Assembly: GCA_030141605.1 (NCBI GenBank) | Contig: JAQGDQ010000081.1 | Span: 192,001-256,000, forward strand | Length of the DNA: 64,000 nt | Direction of reading: 5' to 3' | DNA from: Tubiluchus corallicola | Taxonomy: Eukaryota > Priapulida > Priapulimorpha > Priapulimorphida > Tubiluchidae | Shown: piece after piece, positions 12,894 to 26,300 of the stretch | Layout of the letters: the number at the start of each line of letters is the position of its first letter | Position numbering within the stretch: position 1 is the stretch's first letter | Program-made: the position numbers and the translations under genes | The notes under the pieces: model-generated | The model's input: the letters and a program-made list of their open reading frames with translations, nothing else | Databases searched by the model: none | What the model was told of the DNA's origin: nothing

Positions 12894-14262
12894 CTTTATT
12901 TAAAGTTGGCTTTTGGGTGGACAATTAACATTAGCTCAAAGAGCTTTTATCGCTGACTGTAAATAACAACCTACAACTACATAACAGTGACTATTATTAC
13001 CCGATTTGTACCCTAAATACCACGTCCCAGGCAGGGCAACAGCAGGTACCATTTTTAAAGTCTTTGATATCGGCTGCTGTATCGAACTCACAACCTCCCA
13101 AACCAAAAGCGGACATGTTACCACAAGGCTAAACAGTTGTCATCCGTTTTCAGGCCATGGTATGTGACCGCTCTGACTCCAGAACCTAAGGATGTTGTTG
13201 TTGTCATTGATTCGTCAGGTTCAATGAGGACTCAACATGCTGGAAAGCCCCTCATGAAATTGGCGAAATTTGCTGCATCAACTGTTCTTGGAAGCCTCGG
13301 TCAATCTGACAGGGTATTATGAGTTATAAAACACTTTTCTCTCGAGTTTGATTGACCATTAACTTTAAAGAATAAGTTTCCAGTTGTTTACCAAACTCAA
13401 CTTAAGTTGGCTTTTTAATATGTCACAGAAAAAGTGTTAAACAATTGTAGCACAAGTAGTAATATGTTTACAATTTAGCAATATTGTTTTGAACTACAAA
13501 GTAGACTTGTTATACACATTAACTGCAATGTACTTTAATGTGCATTACGCTACTATGAATATGATTAAATTCTATGCTAGATGAAAACAGTGTTTATAAC
13601 TAAAAATTTAGTGCTGAAAACGTAGTGCTAAAATTTCATCTAATTATCTGTACAATTCAAAAATTCTCTGCCTGGGAAATGATGAGCTGCCACAGATGAA
13701 ATGAGTTTGTCATTTTAGGCACAAATGTTTCAATACATTTTTATATAAATTTTTGTTTAACTTTGATTTTAAAACTTTTGAGAAGTGCTACAAAGTCGTG
13801 CTAATTGCATCATATGTATAAATTTTGTTCAAGGTTGGGTTTGTTGCATTCTCCACTACTGCACGGGTTCCAGTTGGTACTCATGCAGCCACTTCTTGTT
13901 ATGGAAGGGAACTAGCATTGGCTACACAAGCAAACATTGGATTTCTGAACTCATATATAGAGTCACTGGTACCTCATGGGACAACTTATTATACAAGTGC
14001 ATTGGAGAAAGCTTTCAGTTTGTTAAACAATTCAAACCTTGAAGAAGATTTTATAAGAGGTATTTCAAATGTTCCTGCACCATTTTTAATTTACTTGCAT
14101 TGCCTCTGATTGAATTAAATAGGTTTCTGTGTGCACAATGCTCACATGACCCCAGTTCTTATTTTATATGTGAAATTATGAATAATGCATTCTATTTGTC
14201 TGGTTCTTTTCCTTTGTCTCTCTTTCTGTTGCCCGGGCATCTCTCAACTCTCCTCTCCTCTC

Positions 14263-14352
<90 letters not shown>

Positions 14353-17300
14353 CCTCCATCCCTCGATTGAGAATTGCGAAAGAAAATCAAATCAATCAAT
14401 TTTTATTGATTACCTGTAAATTTGTATTGGAAAGTTATGCATGATGTCACAAAAGAGCATTGCAGTAAAATTACGTCAGAACAATGGTGTCATCTTTACT
14501 GCAGCTGTCTGAGTTCTGCTCAATGCCTTCCTATTTATCTTTTTGTTTGTCACTTTACAGGAACAATGCATGTTTTAAACATGTAGTAATATTTTGCTTA
14601 CAGAAAAAGTCATTCTTTTTCTTACCGATGGCCTTCCCACAGACTCTGCTAAACAGATTATGACGACACTGTTTGACTTGAACAAGCAGCTGGATAATCA
14701 GGTTATTTTGGTGACGTATGGACTTGGTGAAGCAGGTTAGTTCATATTATTTTGATTATACATAGTGCTTTATTGTGAAGTTTATTTATAACTTTTCCAT
14801 GGAACATAGTAAATGATAACGTACTGTTACAATAATTTATTTACCTTAATGGGAACTAAATGCTACTAAAATGAGATTGTAGCTTTAAAACTGTTTGTAA
14901 AAAATCAAATGCATTGACAACAATCACATTAAGTATTATTCACTCCATTATTCACTAAATGGTTTATTTATTATGCTATCTCATTTACTTATAAGATACT
15001 ATATTCTAATTATTCTCATCAGAATTTTACTTAGTTTGTCCTTTCCGATTTTTGTTATGTATTGTTTAGAACAGTTGAAGTGTCGGTTTATACTTCTGCA
15101 CACGTTTAGTTTTAACAGCATGTTTTCAATGCAGCAAAATCCCATGGTGCAGCAATATTGACTAGCATGGCATTACAAAATGGTGAAAGATATGGAGCAT
15201 CGCCTCCAGAGAATGACATTAAACCTGGGAAGTTCGTGTCAATCAGCAATCCAGATGATTTACGAAAAGCAATGGGCTTGTATTATCAGCTGTTTATTAG
15301 TAACACTGCACAGTCATTTCTGCCAAGACTCTCTGCACCGTATGTTGATGTGAATGGATTAGGTTGGTATAATTATTTTTATTAACAGGCAAGATTTATT
15401 TTTGCATGTTAGCATCTCTTAAATTTTAATCATTTGCATCTGATTTGTGGTCTTGATGATGACAATCTGAATGTAATTATTTATTCTGTATTATTTTATT
15501 AGTATAGCAATAACATTGTGATATTTGTGGCCCGGCGTTTTTGATTTGCAGCTTGATAGCATCATTAGGCCGAGGTGAAGTAAGTGAGTTTTGTCTAAAA
15601 CATTGTTTTTGGCACAGGTGATGTGTAAGCCATTTTCAGCAGCCTAGGATGAAAACCCATCTTTAGTAATAGCTAATAGGGGGAGCAAGGGGAGCAACCG
15701 CTCCCCCAATCACATTTTTCAATATTGTTGCCTTTTTAACTGCCTTATTACTTTATTTGAGTAATCTGCCTCTCGTGTTTTTAAAATTAGCGTGCATTTA
15801 CACAACTGATTTGTCAAGGTTGACTGAATGAACAAAGGATCAAATTGTCCAATATTGAATTATTGTAATATATTCTTGTCACACGCTGATACCGTCTTTT
15901 GTGAAATAGGCAGACATATAATAGATTCATGTGTCACAGCGCCTTTCTTATGTGCTTTCTCCCTGTAACTGTAGTAGCTGACTACGCCCCTGATCCTAAG
16001 ATATATGTCTGCCATGCCATGTATGAATAAATATAAATAAATAATAGCTAAATAAATATAATAATATGTGTATTTAGTTTTATTGCTTTTTATTTAATCA
16101 TAAATGTAATTTTCTATTTATTTAGGAACTTTAGATGGTCAATCAATTGTGATTAATGCTCAGATGTGTAACTATAAAAATATAAAACTTAATATTGTTA
16201 TACATATCATTTTTGCTGAGGCCTAAAAGCTTGCAAGAAAACAATCCATGTTTATCATAAACTTAAAAGTGTTTATCTAATAAACATTTTAACCTAAAGG
16301 AAGAACATGCACACACATTTAGGAAACTATATGATGGGATTTTATTTTTGATTAAGCTGCAATTCCCAAGCAGTAAAAGTTTGTTTGCATGGTCTTTGAA
16401 ATTTGGTTATTTAAACGTGTGCATATGTGGGCTTTGTTTAGTGGCAAAATTCTAAATTTAAGAACCAATTGACAAAAATCTTTATTTAGGTGTCGTAACA
16501 ACATTATCTGTGCCTGTCATGTTTAGAGGAAAGGCAAGAGGTGTGGTGGGTGTTGACCTAAGTCTTAGTGAGCTACTCTCCGATGTTGTTTTCTTTCCAA
16601 GAGGAGTTTTGTCTTACCCATTTATAATAGACAGTCGGGGTTATGCTGTATTGCACCCATTGTTACCAAGGTATGTTATCTAGTCATTTGGTTTTTAATA
16701 GCCTGAAGGTGCCGGTAGTTGTGTCTGTGCCTCTGATGCGCTTAGTTACGATCATTGTGAGGGCTTTGTTATCCTTCCCCGTGCTCTATTTAGGCAGCAT
16801 TACTCATCCGCTTGGTGAAATGGCTTTGTTATCTGCTTAAATTTGTGTTCCATTTTTTTGCTTCTGTTAGTTTTGATGAGTTCTTGGATAGCTCAACATT
16901 GTAAGTTTGCATTTTTATAAACAGTAGCAAAGGTGTTTGATAATAATTACTTAAAATTTAATCGTGCTTGTTTATGCACTGCCTTCAATCCTGTGTGTAA
17001 TCTTTATAACTAAAATTCAATGCCATTTATACAGATTTTTTTACAAAATTTGTTATTATTTACAAAAATAAACAGCATAGTACAATTCAGTACATCATTC
17101 AGGTGTATGAGTTTGGTTTATGAAGAGAAATACTACACTGGCAGCTTGAGCATTCATATTTGTAGTTTTCAAAATTCATTTTCTTACTCTTTTCATATTT
17201 CCTTGTTGAATTTCAATTTTTTTTGTTTAATAACAAATGATGTGATTGTCATTACTTATTTGTGTTTTTCTATCATCCATTGTTTTATAGTACTGTAGTT

Positions 17301-20300
17301 ACATTTACACATCTGACTGTGACCTGTATTTAGGGATGAATAAGAACATGATAATAATACATTCTTTTATGTTAAGTAACATACTTCTTGTTGGGTGGCG
17401 AGTTTTTTTCTTTTTCCACTGACCTGCTTTGCTGTTTTGCATATACATGTATTTCAATTTATTTTGCAATATAAGATGACTAGTTCACAATCAGTATTAA
17501 GTAAACTTTTTACAAATTCAGCAATTATTCTAAAACTTACAAACTTTCCCACAGCCTCGTTGTTATAATAAGAACTGATTGTTTGGATGACTGCTTGTCT
17601 ACACAATTACTGACATTTCTAGCTTCACATACGTTTTATCGTATGCAGTTTTTATCATTATACTTATCTTCTGAATATCTGCTTATTACTTGTTTTTAAA
17701 ATTTGTGAAACTGACTGCTACAAGGATGAGCATTATAAGCTATGTTAAACGTTCAAGTTGATTGAGTTTTTTTCTAATATGTTTAATAAAATTATGTATA
17801 ACATGTATCAAGAAAATTATGTATCTATCCATTATATATTTCTATTCCATGTATGATTATGAATGCCCAAATTACTCTGTTTTGTCCTTTCTTTTCGTTA
17901 AGATTGATATTTTGTATCTTTATCAGTGGTAAATTTGTGATTAATAGTTTACTTTGTTTAAATTGCTTAAGTTATGTAATTGTGATTAAAAATTAGTGCA
18001 CATTTTTGTTATTCTGCTATTGTAAATTTTGTGTACTGTCATAATTATATTGATTCATCAGAAATTTTCCTCCTAAGCTAGGTGAAAACTGTTTTCATTA
18101 ACTTTTTTAAATGAATGAATGAGTACGAAATAATTATGGCCTTTTATCAAGCTAAGAAATCTTACATGTTTGCAGTGCCGCTTGTAATTTAGCACACCAT
18201 GGTATTATTTTCAGTCCTATAGGTGCATATGATTCACCAATTTATGTTGACATTATCGAGTTCGAACGTGATCCTCGGTTTTTAAAAGTTCGGGATAAGA
18301 TGTTGCAAGGTACATCTGGCTCTCACTCAGTCCTTGCATCTAACGTGAAATCGCTTGGAGAAACATTGCTTGAAGGTGTCTCAATTGCATCGTTTCCAGC
18401 TACATTTCACTGGGCACCGGTATGTGAAATTACGTTTTCGAGTACATAGCATTAGTTTCATCTAAGACTAATAACCACAGAACTACATTATTTCATTTAG
18501 AAAGTTTTTCTTAAATATACTTGTGCCACTAAATTGATTCGTGTACAGTAGGCGCCGCTTAATAGATTCCAGACCTGCTAACTCTCATGCATTAGGCGTG
18601 TGTAGAGCCGTTACAACATCCTACGATGCCTTAGGCTGGTAGTTCAGTCCCTTCCATCTCTATAGTGAATTTATAGTTGTTTATGTAATGACAATTACTT
18701 GTGGTGTTTTTGAAAAACTATTAACGTAGTTTCTACCTGGTCATTAATTAATTACATGTATTTGCATTATGCTTATATCTAAATAGGCTGCGCAATTGTT
18801 TGTTGTGTATTACCTTGCACCTGTTCGTTATGTGGCATTTATATAAAAGCTGAGCTCAGTAACTGCCTGTGGTGTGTTATAAAATGTGCCTTTTACATGA
18901 ATATGAAAGTATACGCATTTTCAGAGGAGAATTTTTTCTGAAATGTGATGCCCTTCAAACTTTGGCACCCTAGGCTATAGCCTAGTTAGCCTATTGATTA
19001 ATATGCCTTTGGGCTGGTGTTACATTTTAAGTCTTTTTAATGGCATTTTAAGTCTCTCACATGTGCACAGGCATCAAATTTCAGTTCTCAGGTATTCCAC
19101 AGCTTCACAGGCAAGTTTGCAAATCACCTGGCTTGAATGACTTCCTTTGCCACCAGTAGGCCTACTTACCACAACATAATTAGTTGTACTGTTCTCAAAA
19201 ATACAGTAGTGTTCGTGAGTATCTCGATGTATATTACACTAAAGTGGATTACAGTTATTGAACATAATTATTTATATATAAAGAATGGTGAACTCCAAAA
19301 CAGCATAAAAAAGCTCGACTGGTACCAAAAAAATTACCTTGTATTTTTTTGTTTTTTGTCTCAATTTTTTAATAATTTGATTTTGATACCAAAAAACAGC
19401 AAAACTTTCTGGGGCATAATTTGTTTCCATGTTTCACACTCATTTTCAGTTCATGTGATTGGCAACTCTGAGACTCACTTTGGGATGGAAGTGTTTTGAC
19501 TCAATTAACCTACTGAATTTATTAGCATTTGGTGTGGCATTACAAATATGAAAGTACAAGTCATCAGTTTTTAGCTTAGTTTGCACTGCAAAGGCTGGGA
19601 GAGCTGATAAATGCAAATAGTTTCACTTATGCTTCATTTTTCAAAATTAATTCTATGCTTTTAGCTGCTGTATGATGTTTATGTTTTCGAAACTCACAAA
19701 GAATACTGTTGGAATTACTGTTAAAGAATCGGTGGCATAACAGCAACACTCAAACTGATTAAACAATAAACATTGTGTAAAAAGCATCAAACACTTAAAA
19801 AGTTTAACTTCCATAAATTACTGGGCAGTGACTAGCGAGGTTAATTACAGTAAATGAGTGGATGACAGATTCAAATTAAAAACACTATGCTAGCATATTA
19901 GAGCACGACAAACAAACCTGTTTACAAAAACGGTACTTTACATGATTATTTCTAGTTTCTATCTATGTTAATGTGCACAAAAGCAATGTAAAAAGGAACA
20001 TAAAAGTAGCAAAAGTTCTCCACATGCCTTATTTTAAGTGGTAAAACAAAAAATATGAGGAATTATTTGAGTCAATTGCTGACAGTTTTTACACACATTT
20101 AAATAGGAGCAACCCATACCGGAGACTTTTGAGTCAACTAGGCGACTGGCTTTATTAACTGTGAGTCTAATAAGCGGCGCCAAACTGTGCCTTAATTGAC
20201 ATAAATGTTGTTTATGACTCTCTGTGTCCATGTTCATATTTATCTCCATGTGTCCTTCTGTAGCATAGGAGGCTGTGTGAGATTGTGTTTACAAGGTATT

Positions 20301-23300
20301 AGTTTAATGAATTGTTTCAAGATTGCAGACATTGGATATTCCGTGTGTTTAGTGGTTGCGACAGCTGATACCAATTTTGTTTTACCTCATCTGACACATC
20401 AAAATCCTGTTTTCTTGTATCATCGACTAGACCTGTTGCCTAATGAGCTTGAAGATATTGGTTGCCACTATTATAACAGAGTTGCAACTAAAGGTAGGCA
20501 TTTAAACTCGTGTTTAAACCATCCAATGTAGTTCATTGAGCTACTGTACGAGATTTAAATATTTTAAAGTACCTTTCAAATTAAAAGAAAATCTTAGCTG
20601 TATTATCTTAGTTTTATTTACGTTGTGCAACAGTTTGAATATCATTGTTTCTATGATCTATATGTTTGCTTTTGCTTGTCTTTCACAAAATGTAACGGTT
20701 ATAAATTTATATGCAGACAAATCAACAGTTAAGTTTGCAGCCAGCGCATTTACTGATGAGTTTAGTTACCTGGAAGCACCTGAGAAGGAAGCTGTTATTC
20801 GTCGTTACACACATTACATGAATGATAAAACGGGTCTTGTCCAAAATCCTGGTTTTAAGGTATCTGCATAAAGTACGAATATGTGCATGTTTTTTATTTT
20901 TTTCACTACTTATCTGCATGTTAGTAATTACTATCACAGACAAAATGAATGCTTATTGGTAATGGGAAAGTGAATCATTAAAATAAAAATAACACCCAGC
21001 ATTCTTAAACAAAGACAGCATTTATTCAGACATGTTGTGTCTGAATAAAAGCTATGTCTTTACTTAAGTAGGTTGTGCCTGTCATTTTTATTTTAAGAAA
21101 TTCTTAATTGGTTTCCTTCATACACTTATGGGCCACTATTATTCTGAAGATAACCAAAATCACCTTAGATGTTTTTTGTTGTCCCTGTTACTTTTTTGTT
21201 AAATTCAATATTTGGGCTAATGTATTTCTTCCAGAATTGTAGCCCAAATGCTGAAGCCCTGAGTCCAAGTCCCAGTAAAGTTTCTAGAGTTTGTTGTTTC
21301 CTTGTTTTGCCCTATTGGAACGATATCTTAAATACAAATATAATGAATTATAATGCACTGTTTGCACAGTAGGGCTGTGTAGACGCCATTTATTAAACTC
21401 AAGGTTAAACAATGCATGTGTGAACAGTGAATCTGTCACCATCTTGTCCACTGCAATTAACTATTAACTTTGTTGTTTCTCTAAGCTAAACTTAATCAGT
21501 TGCTTAGCGGTTTGCTTTTGAAGCTCCCGTTGCTTTTCACAGGGGCACCATCATCAGGTTTCACAGATCATCACCATACCAGCTCAAGCACATCAAGCAT
21601 GAGGTGTTTTGCATCAATATGTGCAGCATACAGCAACAGATTTACAATGTTTTTATCAGCATGAGAATTTTGTAAACCAGTTTCTTCGTGATGAAATGAA
21701 GCAACAGATCTTGCATAAATTTTCACAATTTTTAGTGTAAATAAACAGATTTGTGCAATTTTTTATTTTATTTTATATTTCACTTATACAAATTTGTATT
21801 CGTAAATAATTGCAACATATTGTTAAGTAACTGGATATAGGAATTTTAACATTATTTCATTTCTAAAATTCATTTAAAGCCCTTGAAGTGCATGCTAAGC
21901 TGATGAGTGATGACCTATACTTCTATATTCCGTCGGATAATAGATTCAGTGGGTTAATTGGATTTAAACACTCCAAAAGTGAGTCTATTAGGCAGTGCCT
22001 ACTGTGTTTGATAAAACATGATTTGTTCATTATTTTTATTTCATATGATTATAAATTAAATCTTTTTTAATTGTAGGATGGAGTACGTGATGAAGTCATA
22101 TTCACTTCTAAAGTTAATGATTATTGGACTGCTTCTGAAGCTTTTTCTGCCAAAATTGCTTGGAGATACATTGGCACATACAAGGGAGTATTTAGAATTC
22201 TTCCTGGCGTTGTGTTAGACAAGCCCTATGACCCTGTCATTCGACCATGGTATGTGTTATGTTTCTTTGCTACATGTCATAGCAGACATGCCAACACTCA
22301 CACATTAAGCGTGTGTCACATGCATTTTAAATATTTCACATGCATCAAAGTTCACTTCTCAGGTATTCCAAACTTCACGCAAATTTGCAAATCAGCTGGC
22401 TTCTTTTGCTGTCAGTTGTATGAACCCCAACACAATTAGTAGTACTACTGTTAATCATACAGTAGTGTTTATGAGTCGCACAATGTGTATTACAATAAAA
22501 GGTATTACAGTTATTGAAAATTAACCTCTTTTGCGTGCTATTGAGCTTTTTTCATGTGTACAAAACAACATATTTATATATAAAATACAGTAAACAGCAA
22601 TAGCAGCATAAGAAAGTTCACTAATGTGCAACAATTACACTAACTTTTTCTTTAATTTTTTAATAAATAATAATAATAATTATAAAATATGAGCATATGT
22701 AATTATTATGTATACTTACTATATTATAATTGACTTACCTTACTTCAAAATTAAGATTTCTTGAGTTGCAAGTGCAAGTAGTAAGTAAATATGTCAAATT
22801 AATATGGTTGGGACGAGGTACCAGGAAGCCATGTGTCGATGGAGCACTGAAGTGGACCTAAATTGCTTAGCTGGCTGAACACTATAATTAAAAAGAATTA
22901 TGTGTTTGGAATACTCTCCTGTAAATTTATTTAATAATAAATTCAGAAATTCAGTCTTGGACAAATTTTTCCTGCATGTTAAATCAAACTGACAAATTAG
23001 CACATGTTTTTGTAAAGTTTTTTTAGTAGCACCTCTTTTAGATGCACCAATAAAATTTTGAACTAAATATGGCATTCGTGCCTGGTGGCTTTCTCCCTTC
23101 CTAAAACATTGGCTAATCATATTTATTTGTAAGATTTTATTGTATATGTGCAATTGTATATTTGGATTGAATAAATCTAATCTAAATTAAACACAATAAC
23201 ATTTTGATCATAATTAAGTTATGCATTTCCAGACAACAGGGTACTGATTTTGTGCTGTAAATTCATGGAATTGATGTTGAATGGAAGTTTGTAAAGTTTC

Positions 23301-26300
23301 TGACAATTTGTTTTTTTATAGGTTTAAACGTTCAGTTAGTCGTCCTGAGAAACTGACTATTTCGACACCTTATGAGGATGCAAATGGAGCCGGATACGTT
23401 ATAACACTAAGCAAAGCCTTAAAACAGGTTACAGTTATGTTTATTATATTGGCTGCAATTCTAGACAAATGAAAATAAGAAAACGTTTATTCTATGCTCC
23501 ATGTCATTGTTATTATGTATATAAACAAATTAAAGAAGCTGACTAAAACTAAACTTAATGTTAAGTTAAAATGTGTGACATGAGATCCTTAATGTTTACA
23601 GTTGCTTCATTAGTTTTGTAGGTTCATACAAATATTGATTTCTGGTAAAGTAATTGTGACAACTAGTCTAGAACGCAAAACATTGAGTTACTCACTTACC
23701 GCATGCGTGCACTGCACACACATGTGCATTCTGCTAGCATGCATTTGTAAAATGTACAAATTTTAGTAACATGCACTACACAACTGCCTGAACACATCAT
23801 TTAGAACACCATTAACTGTTGTCATGGAATATATTTTTTCATGAAAGTTAAGGATATTCATTGTTTGCATTATGATAAGTAAGAGTAAGCGAATAACAAG
23901 TTTTGTTTATATGAGTAACAATAACAATATTAGGACAACGAGAACAGTATTACGATAAAACAAGCTTCTTTGTAGAGTTACTTTGCACATGACTAACATA
24001 AAAACATTAAGCTTCTTTGTTATTTGTTGTTTTTGGCAAATTTTAGGAACTAATTTTGTAGCACTAAATGCAAAAACAGCTTCTTGCAAAGTTACCTTGA
24101 AGGCATGTGTCAAGCTAGAGTTTTTGCAGATACAGTAGTTGCTTTTTTGCTAAATGCTAAACGGTGTTTTCACTTACCCTGTGTACTTGTAGAGTAAAGG
24201 GAGACATGGTGGAATATTAGCTGTAATGGGTGCTGATTATACACTAGCTAACTTCTTTGAACACGTCTTCAAAGGAATCTGCGAAGTGCAAACAGGCAGT
24301 GATATCAGGTACTTCGTCTTGATTTTCTGAATGGCAGTTTGTGATTTTGTATAAAGTATACAATTTTTCAGTAATATATTGCCACTACATTCAGAAATAT
24401 AATTTTTGTGATAATAAATCGTTTTCTTAATTGATAATAATTATATTTTTCTTTAAACAGTTGTTTTGTAGTAGATGATAGTGGATTTCTCGTGGCTCAT
24501 CCCGATTTCTGGAATGAAAAAACTGGTTGCAGTGCAGCTGTTGAAAATGTCCATATTACAGGAAAAGTAAAAACATTTGGTTTTACCATAATGTTAAAAA
24601 TGTTGTTAATCTGTTTCAATATGTATTTGTTGCAAACTTTAATAGCAGTATGTATAGTTTAACTAGTTTAATATGATTTAGTAAACATATTGATCTAATA
24701 ATGATGATGGTGATGATGACAATGATGGTAACAATGATAATGATTACCATTATGATGATTGTAATAATGATGACAACGATAAAAATAGTGGTAAAGATAT
24801 AAACTAAAACTTTTATTTTTTTAGGTAAATCTGTTTCCCATTACATATGAGCTGATAAAGAAAGGATACCTAAAGAGGGAAGCCTGTACAAACTTTCAAA
24901 CTTTTAGCTATCAGTATTATTGGAGGGTAATCTTATCGGTTTTCTTACCTAAGATCTAAGTCATTGTACCATAATTAAGCATGGGTTTAACCCGCAAATC
25001 TCAATAACTTGTCAATTTGCCATGTTTTATAATAGCACATTAAATAAACCACATTGTACACATAGGCTGTACAATGTGTACATCATGTTTGGAACAATGA
25101 GTCCCAATGCCAGTGATTTTTATCTTAAATTGTCAGAAATTCACCAAATTTAACTCTTCGTAAAAGTAGTGTGATTAATTGTTTCCAAAAACCTATACTG
25201 GAAGGAGATCAATTTGATTGATAACTGTTACTGTGAAATTGTGAACCATGCATGCCTGTTGTAGTGAAATAGTGTGAACAGTGAATCCCTATCATAGTGA
25301 AATAGTGTGAATGATGTTTGTGAACCATGCAGCGCTATCACAGTGAAGTAGTGTGAACCGTGCATCACTATCGTACTGAAGTTGTGTGAACCATGAATCA
25401 CTATTGTACTGACGGAGTGTGAACCATGTACAATTATCATAGTGAAGTAGTGTGAACTATGCATCCCTGTTATAGTGAAGTAGTGGGAACCATGCACCCC
25501 TGTTGTAGTGAAGTAGTGTGAACCATGCAGCACTATTACAGTGAAGTAGTGTCACTGTGCACCCCTGCCATAGTATAGCAATGTGAAATGTGCATCCTAT
25601 TTGTAGTGAAGTAGTGTATATTACAGTTCCTCTATATTCAGTAACACATGAATTAATAGAATTTACTCATTTTAGTATAATTATTATAGATGAAGTTTTA
25701 TTAAAGTTTTTAAGTTGTAAATTAGAATCAGCAGTCGCCTTGTCTCTGTATCGCATCGAACAGTAATTCGATCACCGTTTTTGCTAACTTCACTAGATTT
25801 TGAACAATATTTTTGTCTGGGGATCAGCAAAAGCATTGTCCTGTGTCAAATTTCAAAATAATTTATTGGTTTAACGTATATCATAATCACATTAGTTTTG
25901 AAATACAATACATAGTCAGTAAAGTAAAAAAATAATTATGTGAACTGTTATTAAAAAAGATAATGAAGGGAGACTTAAGAAGCCATGGCTTATGGCAGGT
26001 CACCCATAAGTGTTTTTAATAACAATGCTGGTAAAAGATTAATATGGTGTTTGTACATGGAGATTGCAGTCTGAAAGTTATTTATATCCACAAGGCACAA
26101 TTATTTTGTGCTTTGAAAAGGGGCATCGTGTGGTCAGTATATCCTGAAAATGTTATTGCTCTAACTGCTTTTTTCTGTAATATTTCAATTTTTTCTAATC
26201 TAGATGTATATGTACTACCCCACGCTACATTTGAGTAACTTAAGTATAGGAGTATTAGCAAACAGTATAGTAAAGGAAGTACATTGGAAGAAAGAGCATC

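Noticed and set aside
12718-12956. Open frames with poly-Ile or poly-Asn
   Set aside because: Translations of the (TAA)n microsatellite.
14100-14444. Open frames with long Ser-Leu runs
   Set aside because: Translations of the (CT)n microsatellite; no flanking coding signal.
15680-15707. GGGGGAGC...GCTCCCCC hairpin in CACHD1 intron 8
   Set aside because: A short GC-rich inverted repeat alone, without a run of T residues, conserved context or wider element boundaries, does not support a function.
21888-22070. 60-codon frame after an AG, considered as an extra CACHD1 exon
   Set aside because: Exon 12 joins directly in phase to 22077 at the position expected from human CACHD1, and this frame matches nothing in that protein.
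22794-23153. 119-codon minus-strand open frame considered as a LINE fragment
   Set aside because: I could not find polymerase or endonuclease motifs in order, so it is left unassigned intron sequence.
25228-25533. 101-codon minus-strand open frame with repeating His-Gly-Ser-His-Tyr-Phe units
   Set aside because: It lies wholly in a 33-bp minisatellite in an intron; the periodicity explains the open frame.
25232-25625. Regular repeats resembling a CRISPR array
   Set aside because: The units are contiguous with no unique spacers, and the genome is eukaryotic.
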